Below are positions 1 to 11,944 of a stretch of DNA of 64,000 nt, in pieces. The position numbers and the translations under genes were made by a program. Each line of letters opens with the position of its first letter. Within the stretch, counting starts at the first letter, position 1. Origin of the DNA: Mikania micrantha. Its lineage: Eukaryota; Streptophyta; Magnoliopsida; Asterales; Asteraceae. The stretch lies in assembly GCA_009363875.1 (NCBI GenBank), contig CM018691.1:7137977-7201976 (forward strand), in the 5' to 3' direction. Below the pieces are notes generated by a model that saw nothing but the letters and a program-made list of their open reading frames with translations, was not told where the DNA came from and made no database searches.

Positions 1-374
1 GATGGATGATATAAGAGCAACAAATGTCAAAATTTAAGGACAAATGAATATGAGAGCGACAAGTGACAAAAATTAATGATAAATAAATGTTATTCTTTTA
101 TTAGGCAGTATAAAAGTATAGATTAGTTGCTTGTTTTGAAAAACAGGTGTGTGGCGTATATTAAAAAAATTGTTATTATTTAATTTTTATGTTTCACATA
201 TTAGAAGTACACAATTTTATTATTTTATCATTTTGTTTTTCGAAACTAATTATCAGGTTATTGTGTTATATCTTATATGTATTCATCATTGTATTTTACG
301 TTTTTGATCATTTGGTGCTATCTTCTCATTGGCTTTTATGTAGTAAATAAATTTGTTGTTATTTTATCATTGTG

Positions 375-567
375 AGGGATTCATTCTATTAAGAACCAAG
401 AATTTGTAAAGAACTAAAAGAACCACATTTATAGCCACAAGATTTCAAGGGTATAAAAGTAATTTCACTTGAAAGTAAAGAAAGTTACTTTTATACCCTT
501 CAAACTTGTGGCTAGAAATGGTTTTTTTAATTCTCAACTAACATTGGTTCTCATTTGAATATCCCCT
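375..567. mobile_element. MITE with Mutator-like 9-bp TSD
   Basis: A 193-bp non-coding element whose two halves are near-perfect inverted repeats; the arms meet around position 470-480 and each contains GGGTATAAAAGTAA or its complement. The ends read AGGGATTC and the complement of AGGGGATATTC. It is flanked by identical 9-bp direct repeats ATCATTGTG at 366-374 and 568-576. A 9-bp TSD is the Mutator (MULE) signature. The related repeat at 9720-10600 carries the same sequence without the insertion, so it acts as an empty site. Confidence 0.87.
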
Positions 568-667
568 ATCATTGTGATTTACATATAAAAAGTACAGGAT
601 TGTATTTTTCGCCATTATATTTTTTAAAATTAATAATTTTAGAAAAATAATAATACGCAATGACAGG

Positions 668-727
668 CAAAAAGACACAATGATAAACAAAAAGACACAA
701 TAACGAACAAAAAGACACAATGACGCA
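668..727. repeat. 20-bp minisatellite, three copies
   Basis: The unit CAAAAAGACACAATGATAAA starts at 668, 688 and 708 with small changes. The reverse-complement array occurs at about 9733-9785, inside the second copy of the surrounding repeat, so the minisatellite is part of that family. Confidence 0.75.
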
Positions 728-740
728 TTAGAAATAGAAG

Positions 741-1875
741 TTGTGAGAAAACATAAAATTTATCAAACTTTTTATATCACAATACTATTCTCGTTTTAAA
801 GATAAAAAAAATGCTCGAATTTTTTGGTGTAATTTTTTTTAAAAAAATAATATCATATATAAAAGTTACAATTATTTAAAAAAATGGGGGAACATGATAA
901 AAAGTAAAAAAAAGTGTCGATGACTAAAATAACATTTCATTAACTTTTTCTATACAATTTAATCTCAATCATTAAATTATATATTAAATGATTTTATATC
1001 CTTCTCACACTTCTTACACTGAAACCCTTTTTATTATGACATCCCCGTAGAATATATGTTTGCTTAATTATCTCCATTGTTAATTTATTCAATTTTTTAC
1101 AAACCCTTTGATTGATTGTATACCATCTCTGGGCCGGCTTAGAGCAGGGGCAAAGTGGGCGACGACACTGACCTGACTTTTATAACGGAATTGAAATTTA
1201 AAGTTTTTGTATATATTATATTATTAACTTTTTATATATAAATCAATAATTTTTTTTTAAAAGGTCCAATTTTTTTCTCGTCCAAGCCCCTGATTTTTTT
1301 TTATTCTTGGGGCGAGCTCCTACTATCTTCACGTGCAAAACCACAATATTTAATTTCATTTAAGCCATAATTCTTTTGTATTCTCAACCGATGGGAACAA
1401 AAGATCGATCAAATGCATAGTTCATGGCACAACCTTCCATCTAGTCCCCAAACAACTCTACTACATAACCAGTGATTCCAACATTTCTGCCACAGCTGAG
1501 GAATCATAGTATCGTACGCCACCACCGGTTATAAGTAAACAAATATCTCAAGTTGGTAGCCAGAACAAAGACCGGCTACTCGGATAAAGAAGAAGACGAC
1601 GAAACTCGACCGGGCAAATGTAATATAACAAAGATTGGACCATATAGACATATGATTTATTACCCGAGCATCCTCAACTTATAAGGATAACAACATGCCC
1701 TTCATGTGATGGTAGTAGTTAAAAAGATTGGCCATGAAGCAAAAGTAAGGTTGTTGCCATGTGACTTGCATTTGAGTCATGGAAAAATACGAGGAAATAT
1801 GCACATTAGACCCAAAATAGCATGACATTGACACCGCAAAGGCGCAAACCCCCACACGATTGGCGCCATTCTTCG
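741..1875. other. Unassigned AT-rich intergenic DNA
   Basis: No ORF, RNA gene or recognisable transposon end is seen. A GC-richer patch lies near 1130-1320. Positions 1380-1700 are less AT-rich and may be an old gene or transposon fragment, but no frame gives a recognisable protein. Confidence 0.5.
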
Positions 1876-2751
1876 TATAAACAAGAAAATGAGCGTTTTT
1901 CTATGAAAATTTGCGACACAATTACGACGAAAAGTAAAACCCTGATATTGTGGCAATTTTTGCGACAAAAACAAAAAAACCTTAATTTTTATCGCAAATT
2001 TGCAACACATTTCCGACACAAAAAGATTACATTTAGTTAATTAAATATTGTGTCACAAATGTGTCATAAAATCCTCTTTTTTCTTTTTATTAATTATTAA
2101 TCAAAATATATTATAATAATATGTGTAGAGGAATGTATAAAAAGAAAAACCGCAATATTTCCGACACATTTTTGACGCAAACTGTATCTTCCATATGTGT
2201 CGCAAATGTGTCCAAATTTCCGACACATTTCCGACAATACCGAAGATTAATCAAATTATTCCTTTGAAAATACCCTAGATATATAAAATTATTCTTTGAA
2301 AATATTTTGTCATAAATGTGTCAGAATTTCCAAAAAATTTCGACAAAATCTTAGATTAATTAAATTATTCTTTTTCAAAAATATATTGTGTTACAAATGT
2401 GTTGGAATTTCCAACACAATTATGACAAAACCTTATATTATTTAAATTATTCTTTGTAAAGTATATTGTTTCACAAATGTGTCGTAAATTTCCGATTAAA
2501 TACGTGTTTTAAAAGTATATTGTTTCACAAATATGTTCCATTACAATCACCCTTTTAGAATAATAAAAGAGTTATTAAATAATGAGTTCGAATAGTATCG
2601 ATGTACATATATAAGTGTACTTTATGTATAAGTTTATGAAACTAAAATATTTCTCATATACTGAAGTTGTACAAAAGATAGATCGATAAAACGACGTTTG
2701 AGCCTCAAATACATAAAACAAATTATAGCCATAAGTATCGTTTTAACAAAT

Positions 2752-2871
2752 ATGCAGTTACAAGATTTGAAAGCTTGTTTGGAAACCGAAAGAAAAGCAA
2801 GGGAGGAGTCGGAACAACAAATGGAAAGGATGATTGAATTCATGAAGAGATTTATTACTCCTAATAATTAG
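2752..2871 (+). pseudogene. C-terminal scrap of a CACTA-associated coiled-coil protein
   Basis: A 39-codon frame starting at ATG 2752 and ending at TAG 2869. It encodes a charged heptad-like helix (LKACLETERKAREESEQQMER) followed by a short FMKRFITPNN tail. Plant CACTA elements often encode a second protein (Transposase_24/PSL type) ending in just such a K/R/E/Q-rich coiled coil before the stop. The frame stays open a little upstream but nothing else is recognisable. It is too short to be functional. I see the helix; assignment to CACTA is inference from the family and from the subterminal repeats around it. Confidence 0.4.
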
Positions 2872-3487
2872 TGGTAGTTAATTAAGAGGGGTAACTTTAG
2901 AAAAAATGTAACCAACTTTTCTAATTGTTCTAATTAAGTCACTGGAACTTTTTTGTGTCATAATTAGGTCATTCAACTTAGTTGAGGTGTTCTAATCCTA
3001 GATAAAAAAAACCTGAATAGCAGGTTAATATTAATTTTCAATATTAAAAAAAACAATAGGCAGCTTCATCTGTTAATTTACAATAAAAAACAAACGACAA
3101 AAGAAAAACACCCGACGTGTTCCTCCCAGTTGCCCTGTGTGACACCTCGCAATTTCCAGATCAGCACTAACTTTATTTTAATAATAATACGTATTATTAT
3201 TACTTACGTGGCACTATAAATGTTAATATTTAGTGTGACACGTGGCACAACAGTCCGGACACACAGATAATTCGAGGAATTATCGTAAAACGCACGCACG
3301 TGTCTTGAATAACGAACGTTGGTGAATTACACAAAACACAGTCCACTTGCACAACACGTAGGTGCTAGGCAACCTAAAATAGGAGAAATGATGTTCATAT
3401 GCCTCTAAACGATGTCCGTAATCGAGAAATACGCAAAATACAGGCCAAAACATGAAAATGGGCTAACTTGGGCCGGATCCAGGGTTC

Positions 3488-3611
3488 AGGCGATACGCCT
3501 GACCCGGTGTTCCACGCCTGGCGATGCACGTGAGGCAGGAAAGTGCCTCGGATGCCGCCTCATCCGCGCGGTACGCCAGATTCCGGTGCCACTCGCTAGG
3601 CGATACGCCTG
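3488..3611 (+). promoter_or_regulatory. Cluster of AGGCG/CGCCT palindromes upstream of the LTR TATA-like box
   Basis: Perfect palindrome CAGGCGATACGCCTG at about 3488, then CACGCCTGGCG, GTACGCCAG and TAGGCGATACGCCTGG near 3600. The cluster ends about 80 bp before TTTTAAA at 3688. A closely similar cluster lies upstream of the TATA box of the unrelated LTR at the right edge (63720-63850). A role as transcription-factor sites is inference. Confidence 0.5.
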
Positions 3612-3687
3612 GCTGACAAAAATCTCGAAAATCTTCTTGGTTGCCACAAAAATCATTTCTAGCCAAGTTCAGTCGCCACCCACTCGT

Positions 3688-3695
3688 TTTAAACC
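3688..3695 (+). promoter_or_regulatory. TATA-like box of solo LTR S
   Basis: TTTTAAAC lies 212 bp before the candidate 5' splice site at 3900. This is the same distance as between TATA box and first donor in LTRs B, D1, D2 and D3, which supports it despite the weak consensus. Confidence 0.4.
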
Positions 3696-3899
3696 CCCAA
3701 AAACCACCTGATAACCCCTCTACAACCTCATAATCACTACTAGAAACCTAGAGGAAGCCATTGTTGAGAGCTTTGGGAGCTTAGAAGAAGGTTTGAAGCT
3801 TTTCATCACCAACACTATCACTTGCACGACTTTGAGAAGGATTCCAGGAGCCTAGAGTGCTGTTGGTCGACCATCTTAACACATTTGAAGCCTTGAAAG

Positions 3900-5080
3900 G
3901 TAATCCGTTAGTTACTTTACACATATCTCACTCAAAGACCCACACACAAAGTCATACACACATGCATGCACTCGATCTCTACATGCACGAATTTCTCTTA
4001 GTTTGAATCTGGGTTTGATGATGTCTTTATGTTTATTAATGATCTATGATGATATAATGAGGTATAATGACGATCCATGATGATGTCAATATGTATGTTG
4101 CTTGATTTGTTCACAAATGGATGAAATACTAACATGCATGTATGATCTAAGCATATTTGCATGATTTTTGAGGTTAATATGTTGATTTTTGATGATATTG
4201 GGAATGATCTACAAGATCTATGATGGAAGTCCTTGACAAAAAGCATGTATGTATGAATATTTCTATTTTTAGAAACTTTCTTGCTACAAGTTGTGAATAA
4301 ATGATGAAATAATGTCATGCATGTGTTTAGATCTACGATTTATGAATAAAATGATGATCTTTAAGTGTACATTTGATAAAATGGTCATAATGAGTGATTT
4401 ACACATTTATTGCTAAATATAGTAACTTTTTGTCATAAGGTTGCTTTAGAATGATGAGTTTGATAATGTTGCATGTCTAACATGCTTATTTGATGTTAAA
4501 ATGATGATATTGAAGGATTGATGTCGTTGAAAGCATGAAAAATGTGTATTTTTCATATGTTACTATAAATAGTAACTTTATTTTACGAAATCGATAAATG
4601 ATAACATGTTTGTTGTAACAAATGTGATTAAATGGTTATTTAGGACAAAAGTATTGATATTTAGAAAGATTTGTTATTAAACTTTGCTAAACATGCTAAA
4701 CCGGCTAAGTGTAACTATGTGCTATGTGAAAACATGCTCTTGTAGGCTAAATATGCATAATAGAATAATCGGATTATGAATTATTGCATGACTTGCTAAA
4801 TATGGAAACTTTACCGAAATAGAAACTTACTATAAACAGTAAGTTTCCTCACGAAAGTGACTTTGGTATCCGCACACTTCACACGACACTAAATCGCACG
4901 TTACACGATCACTTGAACCAAAACCGTCACCAACGGGTCGTTAGGTCAAACATGGTCAACACGGTCAACTAGACCCACCTAACAACTCGGAGTTGTTGAA
5001 CACGAACACGGTCCTGTGAGACCCACATGAATGTGAACACAAACTTGCAACACCTATGTGATATAGGTAACTGCTAGCAG
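3900..5080 (+). other. Predicted LTR intron 1 of S
   Basis: Donor GAAAG|GTAATCC at 3900 and acceptor GCTAGCAG at 5080 would remove the repeat-rich middle of the LTR and leave a 45-nt micro-exon (5081-5125). The same order is seen in the other long LTRs of the window. Inference; no transcript data. Confidence 0.35.
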
Positions 5081-5125
5081 GCGAGCTACACTGTTCTCGT
5101 AAGAACACACTCTACTCAAACTCAG

Positions 5126-5578
5126 GTGAGTTTACAGCCCCACTTTTACTCTTTAACTGTTTTACTTAACTTTGGGGTGAGAATACTATGCAATCGCTTT
5201 AGATATATGACTGGTGTGTTGTAAAACTGTTTTGAGTGTAACTATTATCGCATTAAGCCCTCACTTATCCTTACCGTTAGTTGTAACAAACGAGTCGTTA
5301 TTACGTAGTACTACTGGGTTTGACTAGCCCCACTGGGAACCAATGTTGACGGGTGGTCATAACGAGTGTAATATCGATATTGATGTCGGGTTCAGCGATG
5401 ACCCGCGGAGGCAAACGGACACAGTCGAGTTTCGGTAATATGAACCGACACACTCCACGGATCGTAGATCTAACTACTAAACTTAACATACCCAGTATAT
5501 GTCTGTTTACTCTTTATGTCTGTCTAAACCTGTGAACTCACCAACTTTTTAGTTGACACTTTTCACATGTATTCTCAG
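5126..5578 (+). other. Predicted LTR intron 2 of S
   Basis: Strong donor CTCAG|GTGAGTTTA at 5126; branch-point-like TTGAC and pyrimidine-rich ATTCTCAG|G acceptor at 5578. The block GAACTCACCAAC...TTGAC...CATGTATTCTCAGG is shared with LTRs A, B, C, D1, D2 and D3, although much of the rest has diverged. Confidence 0.5.
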
Positions 5579-7372
5579 GTAATTGATGGATCTCAAGCTA
5601 GGACGTTCACGAGAAAGTACTAAGGAGTCTGTCATGCATATAGACTATGTTCCTAGGCTTGTCTTGTTATTTCTTAAAACAATTATTATTTTGTAATGTT
5701 TGATACAATTTATGTTTTCCGCTGCAAACTTTTACGTACTTATGCTGTTTAAAACATTTTCCGCTGCATGTTAATGAAACCCGTATTCTTTTACAAAACT
5801 GTGTGATTGTGTAACTCATATAGAGTCGTTCTATATGACCGAGAGCTGTGATCCTGACCACGTCACACCCGCGCGGTTTGACACCGCACGTGGGAATTTG
5901 GGGGTGTGACACCCTGTAACCGTTGCTCCTCACACGTCCGCCGCCAAACAACGTCTGACTCTACTCCCACTTTCCCTACGTCCGGTGCTCCTCTCACTCT
6001 GGCACTCATCCCCACGTTCCGTAAAAAACGACGCTGCCCTCTTCTCCTCCCCACGTCCGACCGCCGATCTCCCATATTCTCCTCCCCATGTCTGATCGAT
6101 CTCATGTTATCTCCTCCCCACGTCCAGTTGCTGTAAAACATCCGAAGGAGGTATTTATTTGTGTGTTTCAGAATTTCAAGACTAAAGTGTGTAGTGTGTG
6201 TTGTTTGAATATTTTAAGTAAAGAAATCAGTATTCACATGTATGGGTCAGTGTTGTGTGTTGAATTTTGTTACATGTCATATGAATTTGATGTTTGATGA
6301 TGTAGTCGTGATAATAAAATTTTTATTTGTGTACACCTTTTTTAATTAACAACGTGTGACAGTGTTTAACACTTGAAAAACTTAATTTTTTTCAAATATC
6401 ATATATAAATGTTGATATTTTTAAATAATTGTTAGTTTAATATTTGTTTTATAAAATGATTATATCATCATGAAACATACTAAATAAGTCGGTTTTTTTT
6501 ATCTAGGATTAGATTACCTCAACTAAGTTGAATGACATAACTGGGACACCAAAATGTTACAGTGATTTAATGGGGACACCTAGAAAAGTTGGTTACATTT
6601 GTGTATAGTTATCCCATAATAATATAGTTGACGCTGATAGTCATTATTTTAAAATTATGTTGGTTTTGTAACATACTATTTACAAATTTGGTTTATTCTA
6701 TTAATGGTTAAGTTGCTTTGGATATTATTTTTGAATTATGTTAGTTTAAAGTTTGGTTTGTAAAACAAATTTGGGATTTTTTGATGTTTTAACATGAAAA
6801 CATATGAATTAGTTTGATGTTGGAAAACTATTGGAAATTTTTTTTATTTGCGTCGCAAATGCGTCATTAATTTGTCATAATGGAGGAAAAGTAAATTGTG
6901 TTACAAATGCGTCGCAAACAACTACGTCGGAAATGTGTCGGCAATAAATGCCTCGAAAATGTGTCGGAAATAAATGCGTCGGAAATGTGTTGGCAATAAA
7001 CGCGTCAGAAATGTGTCGGTAATCAATGCGTCGGAAATGTGTCATAAAATATAAAAAATGCGTATACGATTTTGTTGCAAATGCATCGTAAAAAATTCTA
7101 AAAATACGTATACGGTTTTGTCGGAAATGTGTCGCCATATAAAATTATTTGTGAACAATTAATTTAAATTGGTATTATTATGTTAGAATAAGCGTCATAA
7201 ATTCCTACACTTTTTGCTGTTGGAAACGTGTCGGAAATTGCGTCGGAAATTTGTCACAAACTTTTCCTACGGGAATATTACTGACAAAAGTTTGTCGTCA
7301 GAAATATGTCAGAAAGCGTGTTTCCTACACATTTGCGATGCAAATTGGTGTCGGAATTTTTTTTTTCTAGTA

Positions 7373-8879
7373 ATAAAGCACTCAGTATTGATGTACTAAT
7401 GAAGTGTTTCTTTAAATTTTGTAGAGGATAAACAAAAAATGAAATACAAAATTTCATTTTGATGATTTGAAAGTCATGAAATACGCATTCAAATCAAACA
7501 ATTTGTGATTCACTCAAATTTTTTATCGGATAAAATTCAATTCTAAATTTTAAGAACATGTATGTTGTAAAGAACAATCTTTATGTGTTAGTAAGTGATC
7601 GCATGAATGAAAATTCAAGATATGCAAATATTTAGAAACTGTATTTCAACAGTTTCTAAGTTATATTTCTTCTAAAATAGCCCCAAAATCAATAAACGGA
7701 TTTTGTAACAAAATTCACAAAACTAATTATTTTTAATATTTTTTCAATATAACAACACAGGAGACGCTGCCTTAAATCATAAATCCCTACATAAATCAAC
7801 GACTACAGAGGGAACCTCAATTGTACCACAAATCAATGAGTTTACAACATCAAATAGTACCAGCTAACACGAAAAAATTAGATGCATTGTCAAACATAGA
7901 GGGAACCTAAATTGTTGTATAGACCAATGAATTTATAACATCAAAAAGGTAACAAATGTAGACGTTTCCTTCTAACTCCGGCCCATGATGTCTAATTAAC
8001 CGATCAACCCAACACTTTTAACGTTATTCTTACAAAAATTAATAAAATAATGTTAATAACAGTGTAATTTTACTTTTTTCTCTCAAGGGCCGACATATAC
8101 ACACACATTATCCTTGGCGGATTTAATGGGGGGTCTGAAGGGTCCCTTGACCCTCCAGTTGGCCAAATTTAGCCTTTAATGATCTCATTGATGGATAGAA
8201 AAAAAGTAGAGATATTTCAATTTGAAATTTTCCCGACAGGAGGCAGTGCAGCGTTGTCCGGCAAACTCCTTCACGAGCGTGGATAAGAAGATACTATAAG
8301 TTGATAAAGGTTGAAAACTGAGATATATTTAAATTAGTACTCGGTTGGGCTATGCGTTTTTTAAAAAGAAATATAAAATGAACTAATTTATTTTAGAGGC
8401 CCGTACAATAACCAAAAAAACTTAATGTTAGTAAAAAAACCGAAATCAAACATTAGGAGTTCATTAAATCCGTTAAGCTCTCACATGAGTGTTATCTTCT
8501 CACATATTTATTCGTGTGATATGTCGGAAAAGTTGTTTTACAAGCGTTAAAAATAAAGCATTTTTACAACGGTTTTATAAAATGCGACATCGAAGATCAC
8601 AATTATCAGCTGTTTATAGAAAACTTATGATGTACAATAGCAAATCATGAATGCAGAATTTTTCTATTGACCCTCTGATTTATAATTTATGGTTTTGCCA
8701 CTGTGCGCACCGCAAACAGGGCAACCTCAATTATACCGCAAGTCACTAAACTACAACATCAAATAGGCTAACCGCTAACGAGTAGGCTGCACAAAAGGAT
8801 CTAAGACACCTAATGGACAATAGTTGTTGAGTTCACCTTAATATCACCAACAATAACTAATTCACAAATAGGAATTACT
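7373..8879. other. Unassigned AT-rich DNA with a short dispersed motif
   Basis: No gene is seen. A motif of about 50 bp (GGGAACCTCAATTGTACCAC followed by AATGAGTTTACAACATCAAA) occurs near 7808, again with changes near 7902, and once more near 8718. This suggests local duplication of one sequence before the GLR remnant. Confidence 0.5.
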
Positions 8880-9651
8880 TAACTGAACATCAATCGCACA
8901 TAGGAATGCTCAAAATTTTTGCCAATGGCAGCATCAAATTCCTAATATAAACAATAATGCAACACAACATGTTATACTGATTTCTTGTTCACAAAGAAAA
9001 ATTGGTTAAGAATATATTTATGCATACCCCTGCATGGACTCGATCTATAAGATCATCGTAAGTTCCATGTTTGAATCGAATGAACTCAAATAATACATTG
9101 GGTTCTAGTCCACCAAAGGAAGCTAGGAACACTTCTGAACAAAACCATGAAACAAATGTTAAATTTTTTTTTGCATCATACTTAACTTCAAAAAGGGCCC
9201 CTGTTCTGTCTCGCGGTGGAACGTCGATTCTGAGGTGCCTGCTAGTCACTTGTAGCATCCTACGCGTTGGATTATTTAAGATACCTCCTAGCCACACGAT
9301 GGTATCCAGGCCATCATGAGGAAAATAGTTCATCTTACCAATCTTTTTGGTGAAACCAGCATCTGGCGTCCAAAAACCAACCTTTACTTCCTCTTTACCT
9401 ATCACATTTTTTATTTCCAAGACTTGTGTCACAACCCTCGCGTTCATAAATTTAAAATTACCACGTAAACTATCAAATGACATCCTTAACATCTGATTTA
9501 AAAGTGTTGTACCCCATTGAGCCGAGCCAGTCGTTGCCAAATCTTGTGTGTTTAATTTAAGAACAGAATGTGTCTTCTCAACAGCCATTGCCAGAGCTGA
9601 AACTCCATCATACATTGAAATAGCATACGCGTTCATATCGCTGAACTCCAT
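8880..9651 (-). pseudogene. Glutamate-receptor-like (GLR) gene fragment
   Basis: Plant GLRs are ligand-gated cation channels with an extracellular amino-terminal domain followed by a split ligand-binding domain. Exon 1 (9028 to about 9651) encodes the end of the amino-terminal domain (YAISMYDGVSALAMAVEK, later SLRGNFKF and VGFWTPDAG) and the start of ligand-binding lobe S1 (LRIDVPPRDRTGALFEV, then GTYDDLIDRVHAG). At 9027 a GT donor follows GCAGGG. After an 86-nt intron an AG acceptor leads into a second exon (8941 downward) reading EFDAAIG, the expected next GLR motif (FDAAVGD), which then decays to a stop near 8880. No transmembrane or S2 part and no upstream exons are found, so it is a truncated pseudogene. 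The typical family length is about 900 residues; only about 225 remain. Confidence 0.8.
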
Positions 9652-9719
9652 CACATGATATTTCAACGTGAGTTTTTAAAAAAAATAAAAAATACGTTTT
9701 CCTTCATCTTGTATATTTG

Positions 9720-10600
9720 TAATACTTAATTTTGTCTTTCTGTTTGTAATTGTGTCTTTTTGTTTGTCATTGTGTCTTTCTATTTTTTCTAAAATGATGA
9801 GCATTAAAAAGAATTAATAATGAACCAATACAATCACATGCTATTTATATGTAAATTATAATGATAAAACAACAACAAATTCATCCAATACATAACAAAA
9901 TGGTAAGATAAAATCAAATAGTTAAAAACATAAAACACAATGATAAGTGCATATGACACAATAACATGAAATATATGTTAAAATAACAAGTTTTGAAAAA
10001 TAAAATGTCGAAATAATACAATTGTGTGTTTTTAATATGGAAAACATAAAATGTAAATAACAAAATTATTTAATATATAAAAAACAATAACAAAAAAACA
10101 TGAAATACGTTAAAATGTATAATACAATGATGAATACATATAACACAATGACCTAAACATAAGACACAATGATTATCATTTTACACAATGACCTTAATGA
10201 AAACACAATGATGAATATATTACACAATGACTTGAACGTAAAACACAATGATGAGTATATTACACAATGACCTGAACGTAAAACAAAATAATGAATATGT
10301 TACACAATGACATGAACTTAAAGCACAATAACGAGTATATTACACAATGACCTAAACATAAAACACAATGGCCAAAATGTATTTTCCAAGAACACAATAG
10401 TGAAATAACACAATTATGTACTTTTAATACATAAAACATAAAAAAATTAATAACAACAATTTAATGCATAAAAAATAACATATCGTGATACAAAAATAAA
10501 AAATAATAAAAACATTTCATTCAATGACAATACATTAATTACAATGACCAAAATATTCATTTTAAAAAATTAGAGAAATGACACTTGTCAACCCCACAAT
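9720..10600. repeat. AT-rich dispersed repeat, copy 2
   Basis: Matches the reverse complement of 1-740 block by block, including the 20-bp minisatellite at about 9733-9785 (complement of CAAAAAGACACAATGA). Around 9865-9875 it has an uninterrupted AATGATAAAA where copy 1 carries the MITE. The end of the segment (10410-10520) partly repeats 10020-10100, so there is also internal duplication. Confidence 0.6.
10143..10381. repeat. 40-bp minisatellite, six copies
   Basis: ACACAATGAC occurs at 10143, 10183, 10222, 10262, 10302 and 10342, giving a period of 39-40 bp. The unit is roughly ACACAATGACCTGAACGTAA followed by AACACAATGATGAGTATATT. It shares the CACAATGA core with the 20-bp array. Confidence 0.8.
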
Positions 10601-11940
10601 ACTTCTCACAGTTCTCACAAATCTAATCATTTTTATTAGAACATAACCCTATCGATTTTATAAATTTTAGAGGTTTTTTCTTATAGTATATATAATCAAA
10701 TTTTTCCTCAATAACTTTCATTCGTTAATTTTAAAAAATAATCATGTGTTATATCTGCTGACGATAACTTGCTGACACAGTAAAAAATAAGACCAACACT
10801 AACTAAAGAACATCTAACTATTATATGTCTATTTTTTATCCATGTTTCAATCTTCATAACAAAGCCTTCGTAACTTAATACGTTTTTTTATGCAGTTAAC
10901 CACACTAATGTCATCGACGCAACACGTGCGGTGATGTTAGTAAATGTGCCACATCAAGCAATGCCGCTTTTGACCTTTCTTATTTTATTTAGTATAAGAT
11001 ACTTTTTAAAAATTCTTATAACATCACACACGAGATATAATAATGTTTTCTTAATGGTGTCGCACTGGTTCAGCATACAATAACTTTGCAGGTTTTGCTT
11101 ATTAGACTATGTGTAGTTGCTCGTGAGTGGGCGTGAGGGTCGTGGCGCCCTCCATCCCACTACACATGGGGCGTGACCGGGGCGTGATGAGGGTGAGCGT
11201 GAAGGTGTTTACGGCGTGAGAGGAGAAGAAAGGGGGAAATGATGGGGTGATGGGGGCTTAATGAGGGGGTAATGATAACACATGTGAGGTTGATGTGGAG
11301 TGATGAGAGGATGATACTGTTAGTTGCTTATGTGACGCCTAGTATAACAAATGAACCAGAAATAGGAAACATTTGAATGGTTAAATATGTAAGTGATTTT
11401 AAACAAACCATAAAAACTATTTATATCATATAATATACTGAATAACTCTTTTTACTACAATAAATAAAAAAAATGTTGATCTATGATCCACACATAAGGT
11501 CTACATCAGCTATGTCTAGAATCTAGATGATGAAGTAAGACGTTTAATCAGAGCCCAATTAACAAAGCTCATGATCCAGACCCGGGTCACCCCGATAGGA
11601 TAGGATCGTTGCTGGACACATAAGTGATAGGCTTCTTATGTTATGTGTAGGCTTCTTATGTGTTGTGATATGGTTATGATCCAAAACCATTGGTTTTAGT
11701 TTTTTGTTATGAATAAGGAACGATAGATGCATACACTGTCTATTCGATGAACTGCTATGATTTATATTGCTAAAGTGATGCAAACCAGGTGTTTGATAAA
11801 AATGCCTAAACAAGACTATATCGTTCTGCCGTATGGGCTATGCTTGTGTCGCTACTCGCTAGACTCATAAAGGTAAGATAAAAGGGGTGTCTAAAATTTG
11901 TGTTTGTACAAGTGTTAAAATATACGAGACTGAAGCCACT
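10601..11940. other. Unassigned intergenic DNA with a G-rich patch
   Basis: No coding region is recognised. Positions 11120-11320 are unlike the surroundings: G-rich on the plus strand with repeated GGGCGTGA, GGGGTGATGGGGG and GAGGGTGA runs, perhaps the remains of another transposon. The rest is AT-rich. Confidence 0.45.
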
Positions 11941-11944
11941 TTCT

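Larger units (their letters stand above)
1..740. repeat. AT-rich dispersed repeat, copy 1 (inverted relative to 9720-10600)
   Basis: The reverse complement of this stretch, read without the MITE at 375-567, follows 9720-10100 closely: both contain the order TTTCTAAAAT, ATATGTAAAT, AATGATAAAA, ACAACAAATT and CAATGAT blocks in the same sequence. There is no ORF of note. It may be part of a larger non-coding transposon whose ends I cannot see. The copy starts at or before the window edge. Confidence 0.6.
3138..5911 (+). mobile_element. Solo LTR 'S' of a long-LTR Ty3/gypsy element
   Basis: Starts TGTGACACCTCGCAATTTCC and ends AATTTGGGGGTGTGACA, a proper TG...CA LTR, with 5-bp TSDs CCCTG at 3133-3137 and 5912-5916. 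There is no internal region, so it is a 2774-bp solo LTR left by LTR-LTR recombination. Its ends and length match the LTRs of element A (28765-31657), so the two families are related. It carries AGGCG palindromes (3488-3611), a TATA-like box, and two apparent introns (see separate entries). Positions 4000-4850 are low-complexity ATGATG/AACATGC-rich sequence without ORFs. Confidence 0.9.
2888..6615. mobile_element. Long-TIR DNA transposon (non-autonomous), split by a solo LTR
   Basis: Terminal inverted repeats of about 125 bp: left 2888-3013, right 6491-6615. The outer end is GGGGTAACTTTAG / complement GGGATAACTATAC, then a shared block ATGTAACCAACTTTTCTA, and the inner end is CATTCAACTTAGTTGAGGT, TCTAATCCTAGATAAAAAAAACC. 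Long TIRs suggest a Mutator-like element, but no clean 9-bp TSD is visible, so the superfamily is open. Without the LTR at 3138-5911 it is about 950 bp and non-coding. The TIRs also contain a small internal palindrome, CAACTTAGTTG. Confidence 0.7.
1876..7372. mobile_element. Degenerate CACTA-like (En/Spm) element, heavily interrupted
   Basis: Both flanks are packed with the same subterminal motif in opposite orientation: GCGACACAATT/CCGACACATTTCCGAC types at 1908-2530 and GTCGGAAATGTGTCGG types at 6845-7360. Dense short subterminal repeats of this kind are typical of plant CACTA elements. The right edge ends TTTTTTTCTAGTA, resembling a decayed CACTA terminus (complement TACTAGAAAAAAA). The left terminus is not clear and no 3-bp TSD could be fixed, so the ends are approximate. 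A coding scrap at 2752-2871 fits this assignment. The interior is broken by the TIR element at 2888-6615. Positions 6616-6840 look like non-coding tail. Confidence 0.5.

Noticed and set aside
10143..10381. CRISPR-like array
   Set aside because: Continuous 40-bp minisatellite without distinct spacers, in plant nuclear DNA.
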